Source of the DNA: Ligustrum vulgare
Taxonomy: Eukaryota > Streptophyta > Magnoliopsida > Lamiales > Oleaceae
Direction of reading: 5' to 3'
Length of the DNA stretch: 64,000 bases
Assembly: GCA_963555705.1 (NCBI GenBank)
Contig: OY743169.1
Coordinates: 8,804,014 to 8,868,013 of the forward strand
Shown: positions 61,317 to 64,000 of the stretch, piece after piece
Numbering within the stretch: the first letter of the stretch is position 1
How the letters are laid out: each line of letters starts with the position of its first letter
Notes under the pieces: model-generated
Database searches by the model: none
What the model was told of the DNA's origin: nothing
The model's input: only the letters and a program-made list of their open reading frames with translations
Translations under genes and position numbers: made by a program

Positions 61317-61970
61317 ATGGAAGCACCAAAACCTCGACAGATCAAAACTATTTGTGTATTTTGTGGATCAAAAGTGGGGAAAGGCTTCAGTTATCTAGAA
61401 GCGGCCGTAGATCTTGGAAAGAAACTGGGGGAAAAAGGTATCACTCTTGTGTATGGGGGTGGTAGCAGTGGTCTAATGGGTTGTGTTTCCCAATCTGCTC
61501 TTGCAGAGAAATCAAAAGTAATCGGTGTCATACCTGTCCCTTTGGTAGATGTTGCAGGCAAAACACGAGGGCATGAAGTTCAAACCTTATCCATCCATGA
61601 ACGCATAACTTGTATGCTATATGGTTCTGATGCCTTTATAGCCCTGCCCGGAGGTTTTGGTACCTTAGAAGAAATCTTTAACATTACCTCGTGGGCTCAA
61701 CTAGATCTCCATACTAAGCCTATTGGGCTTCTGAATGTTAACAATTTCTTTGATGGTTTGTTAACCTTTCTTGATTATGTTGTGGAACAGGGATTCATCT
61801 CTCCATTTTCCAGAAGGCTTCTTATTTCTGCTCCTACTATTGATGAACTACTGGATAAACTGCAGTCATATATCTCAATACAAGATCCAGCAGGGGTTAA
61901 GATAGATTGGTCGCAAGGAAGGGGAATCAAGCGAAAATGGAGTCCGGTTAATGTAAACTTAACTTTATGA
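61317..61970 (+). CDS. LOG-like: LONELY GUY-type cytokinin riboside 5'-monophosphate phosphoribohydrolase
   Basis: 217 residues, close to normal plant LOG length. LOG enzymes split ribose 5-phosphate from cytokinin nucleotides to release the active hormone, usually in cytosol and nucleus. Visible motifs: TICVFCGS at 11-18, VYGGGSSGLMG at 45-55, the conserved Arg at R96 (IHERI), SDAFIALPGGFGTLEE at 104-119 with the catalytic Glu of PGGxGTxxE, then KPIGLLNV and VEQGFIS. The usual Lys after the Arg is Ile here. Ordinary plant LOG genes have several introns; this copy has none, which suggests it passed through RNA. It is intact, antisense to E2, and follows the zinc-finger gene. A broken copy is in E1 (43439-43772). 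Confidence 0.92.
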   Translation: MEAPKPRQIKTICVFCGSKVGKGFSYLEAAVDLGKKLGEKGITLVYGGGSSGLMGCVSQSALAEKSKVIGVIPVPLVDVAGKTRGHEVQTLSIHERITCMLYGSDAFIALPGGFGTLEEIFNITSWAQLDLHTKPIGLLNVNNFFDGLLTFLDYVVEQGFISPFSRRLLISAPTIDELLDKLQSYISIQDPAGVKIDWSQGRGIKRKWSPVNVNLTL

Positions 61971-61980
61971 ATCTTAGAAT

Positions 61981-62196
61981 AGGTGGGGGTAGAGTACGGA
62001 GTATTCTTACTCTCGAGACACCCCTCTAATTTCCTAGGATTTTCCTTAATGTTTAAATCTTGTGTGTACCTCAAAGGTTCCAGGTGGTAGATTACGGAGT
62101 ATTCTTACTCTCGAAACACACCTCTTTGAAGGTTTCTTTATTTCCTCAAAAGGTCAGAGGTGGTAGGATACGGCTACTCCGGAAACACATCTCTCA
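61981..62196 (+). ncRNA. Three hairpin-forming motif copies downstream of LOG
   Basis: Copies at 61981-62027, 62082-62124 and 62157-62196 share GGTGG(GGG)TAG(A/G)nTACGG...CGnnACAC. In copies 1 and 2 the inner stem is GAGTA/TACTC around TTCT; in copy 3 it is CGG/CCG. Outer stems: AGGTG/CACCT in copy 2, AGAGGTG/CATCTCT in copy 3. Different sequences keep pairing, which argues for a structured RNA, probably in the LOG 3' UTR. Copies 2 and 3 are each preceded by a CCTCAAAnGGT stretch. The block also survives in E1. Confidence 0.45.
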
Positions 62197-62334
62197 ATTT
62201 GAGGAATTTCCCATGTTGCTTTCTTTTGCTTTTGCGTGTTTCATGTATTTCCTTTCTAGGGTGACTCTTGTGTGTTCTCCTTATGAGAAAATAATAATAT
62301 TTCTGTTATCATCTACTAAATCTCGTTTGTGATG

Positions 62335-63958
62335 TAAATGAACTTGTATGTCTAACCTCAATTCTCTTAGTGATTGCATACCATACTATGCTCTTAACTC
62401 CAAACGATAAAATTCTAGGCAGAGTTTTCCTTTGAAATTTGGACTTAATCCAAATCGTAAGCATACTTCATAACTCACAATTATAAATAATTCCACATTT
62501 GATCACAACGATCTAAAAATTGACCACAATTTCATCAAACTTCAATATCATAAAAAAATATTCCAGAAAATCAATTCATAATTCCTCAACATAGAAATTT
62601 CAAATCATAGTCGTCAATATCACAATATCACTTCCTTCAATACCTTAATTGGCTCAAAAGATTACTCATACTTATATTTATAAGTCATAAATCATATTCC
62701 CAAAATTTAATCACAAGGCCAAAGTTCATAATAAATTTCTCTTCAATATAGAGGCATAATTCACTTACTCAACATAATATCCATTACTTAATTCCCAATA
62801 ACCAAATCTTTAAATCTCTAACTTCATAATGCTTCTCATAAAAGTCTCATTAAAATCATATCACTTATAATCTTAACATCTCATAAAAATTCATAAAATT
62901 GGCTCGCTATTTCTCATTAAATCTAAATGATAGATAATCTGAACATATTTCTAGTCCTTTCTGTTGACTTCTCATACTTAGTGCCATGTCTAAAATCAAT
63001 TATGCAAAGTCCATTTAGGGCTCATCATTTCTAACCTTGACGACAAAGATTATTTTGAAAATCATTCGTAAATCATATTTTTTTTTTCATTATACTAAAC
63101 ACTCGTTTTCTTTCTGAAATTTTTTTTTTTTTTTTTTTTTCAGAATTGAAATTTGAAGAGTGGTACCAATAATCATCCACAGTTTTTCCTTACTTTTAAG
63201 CAAAGGTAGTGATAAAGGGATAAATTATTGTACGAATTCATTATTAATTTTGTTTGTTTAATATATTATTCCATATATTTTTTTTTTGGCAAAAATTACG
63301 AACCAACTTAATTTCTAATTGAGTCAATCTTACTAAGCTTAATATGCACCAAAATTCATATAAATATCCTCTCTGTCTCATGATTCTACATTGAAAAGAA
63401 TAAAAAAATTGAGTCTTCTATCAATTTATATCATACTCAACATGTATATTTCACTTAAAGATTCATAACATATGAATATTTCATACTTAACATGTCTTAA
63501 TAAAATCGTAAATGACTTGCAAAGCATATAACATACCTGGTTCGAGGAGTCAATACGTGGAGAGTGACATAGTAGAGTGATGAGTTAAAATATTTCATAA
63601 AAAAATAATTATTAATCATTTCGCATCTTTACATAAGATTGGGCCTAATTAACCCAAATAAAAATTTATCGTCAAATCTTATTTTCCTTTAGTCCTCGAA
63701 CTTCTAGAAATTTATCAAAGACATCAATATAACATCATATCACTAACTAATTATATTCCATAAAATTTTCAGGACATTACAAGCTCCCTTGCTTAAAATG
63801 AATTTTGTCCTTGAAATTCGCGCATCAAATTTCATCATGCTTTTCAAAATCATAACCATACTTGACATGTGAAAATTCAACTTTTTTTTTTTTTTGAATA
63901 GTGATTTCGTTCACTGTTCATCATGAATAGCACGTCGTTTTACTGTTCACGTGAATAG

Positions 63959-64000
<42 letters not shown>
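62335..64000 (-). other. E2 non-coding interior, right part
   Basis: Matches E1 41240-43100 in reverse complement. No ORF. Poly-T runs at about 63119-63139 and 63962-64000; the last one is at the window edge and may be an assembly-sensitive homopolymer. Confidence 0.6.

Larger units (their letters stand above)
57547..64000 (-). mobile_element. LTR retrotransposon E2, carrying two intact antisense genes
   Basis: Minus orientation. The 3' LTR is 57547-59535; next to it the polypurine tract; then an interior to the window end. By alignment with E1, the poly-T at 63962-64000 corresponds to E1 41240-41260, about 60 bases from the primer site, so the 5' LTR should begin within roughly 100 bases beyond the window. 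It has no gag or pol. The interior carries a zinc-finger gene (60421-61020) and a LOG gene (61317-61970) on the plus strand, opposite to the element's own transcript. It inserted into a Helitron; left flank ACCTC. Confidence 0.9.

Overview
This window looks like transposon-dense nuclear DNA of a flowering plant, probably a eudicot. It has one ordinary host gene with introns, AT-rich spacers, microsatellites, and nested retrotransposons and DNA transposons of plant type (Athila, Tat-like, TRIM, hAT, Stowaway, Helitron, SINE). I cannot name the species. All coordinates were read by eye.

Layout. 1-2018 (minus): decayed 5' part of a probable endogenous pararetrovirus with a tRNA-Met primer site. 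3374-4482: two MITE-like elements. 4493-5181: solo LTR with 5-bp target duplication (TSD). 5339-16025 (minus): complete but dead Athila-type Ty3/gypsy element (TSD GGAGG). 16671-18320: three non-autonomous DNA elements. 18573-19585 (minus): a TRIM with 225-bp LTRs. 20534-22501 (plus): a four-exon class III peroxidase, the only clear host gene. 24740-25601: foldback MITE and hAT transposase remnant. 27363-35763 (plus): 8.4-kb non-coding Tat-primed LTR element with tandem arrays. 36144-37807: hAT element with perfect 8-bp TSD. 38094-47763: a SINE split by a hAT element (38115-47545), itself split by LTR element E1 (38550-46937). 48251-53498: MITEs and a second LTR copy. 54868 and 57150: two Helitron 3' ends facing each other. 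57547-64000 (minus): a second copy, E2, of the E1 family; its 5' LTR lies just beyond the window.

The most interesting part is the E1/E2 family. It has 2.0-2.6 kb LTRs with two tandem arrays, a tRNA-Met primer site and a polypurine tract, but no gag or pol. E2 carries, antisense to the element, two intact intronless genes: a 199-aa protein with a basic zinc-finger core resembling betaflexivirus (carlavirus-type) cysteine-rich nucleic-acid-binding proteins, and a 217-aa LONELY GUY (LOG) cytokinin-activating enzyme. Three copies of a hairpin-forming motif follow. E1 is the same element with two internal deletions at short imperfect repeats that destroyed both genes. A retroelement carrying a hormone-activation enzyme and a possible silencing-suppressor-like protein is, as far as I know, undescribed; expression and function are untested.
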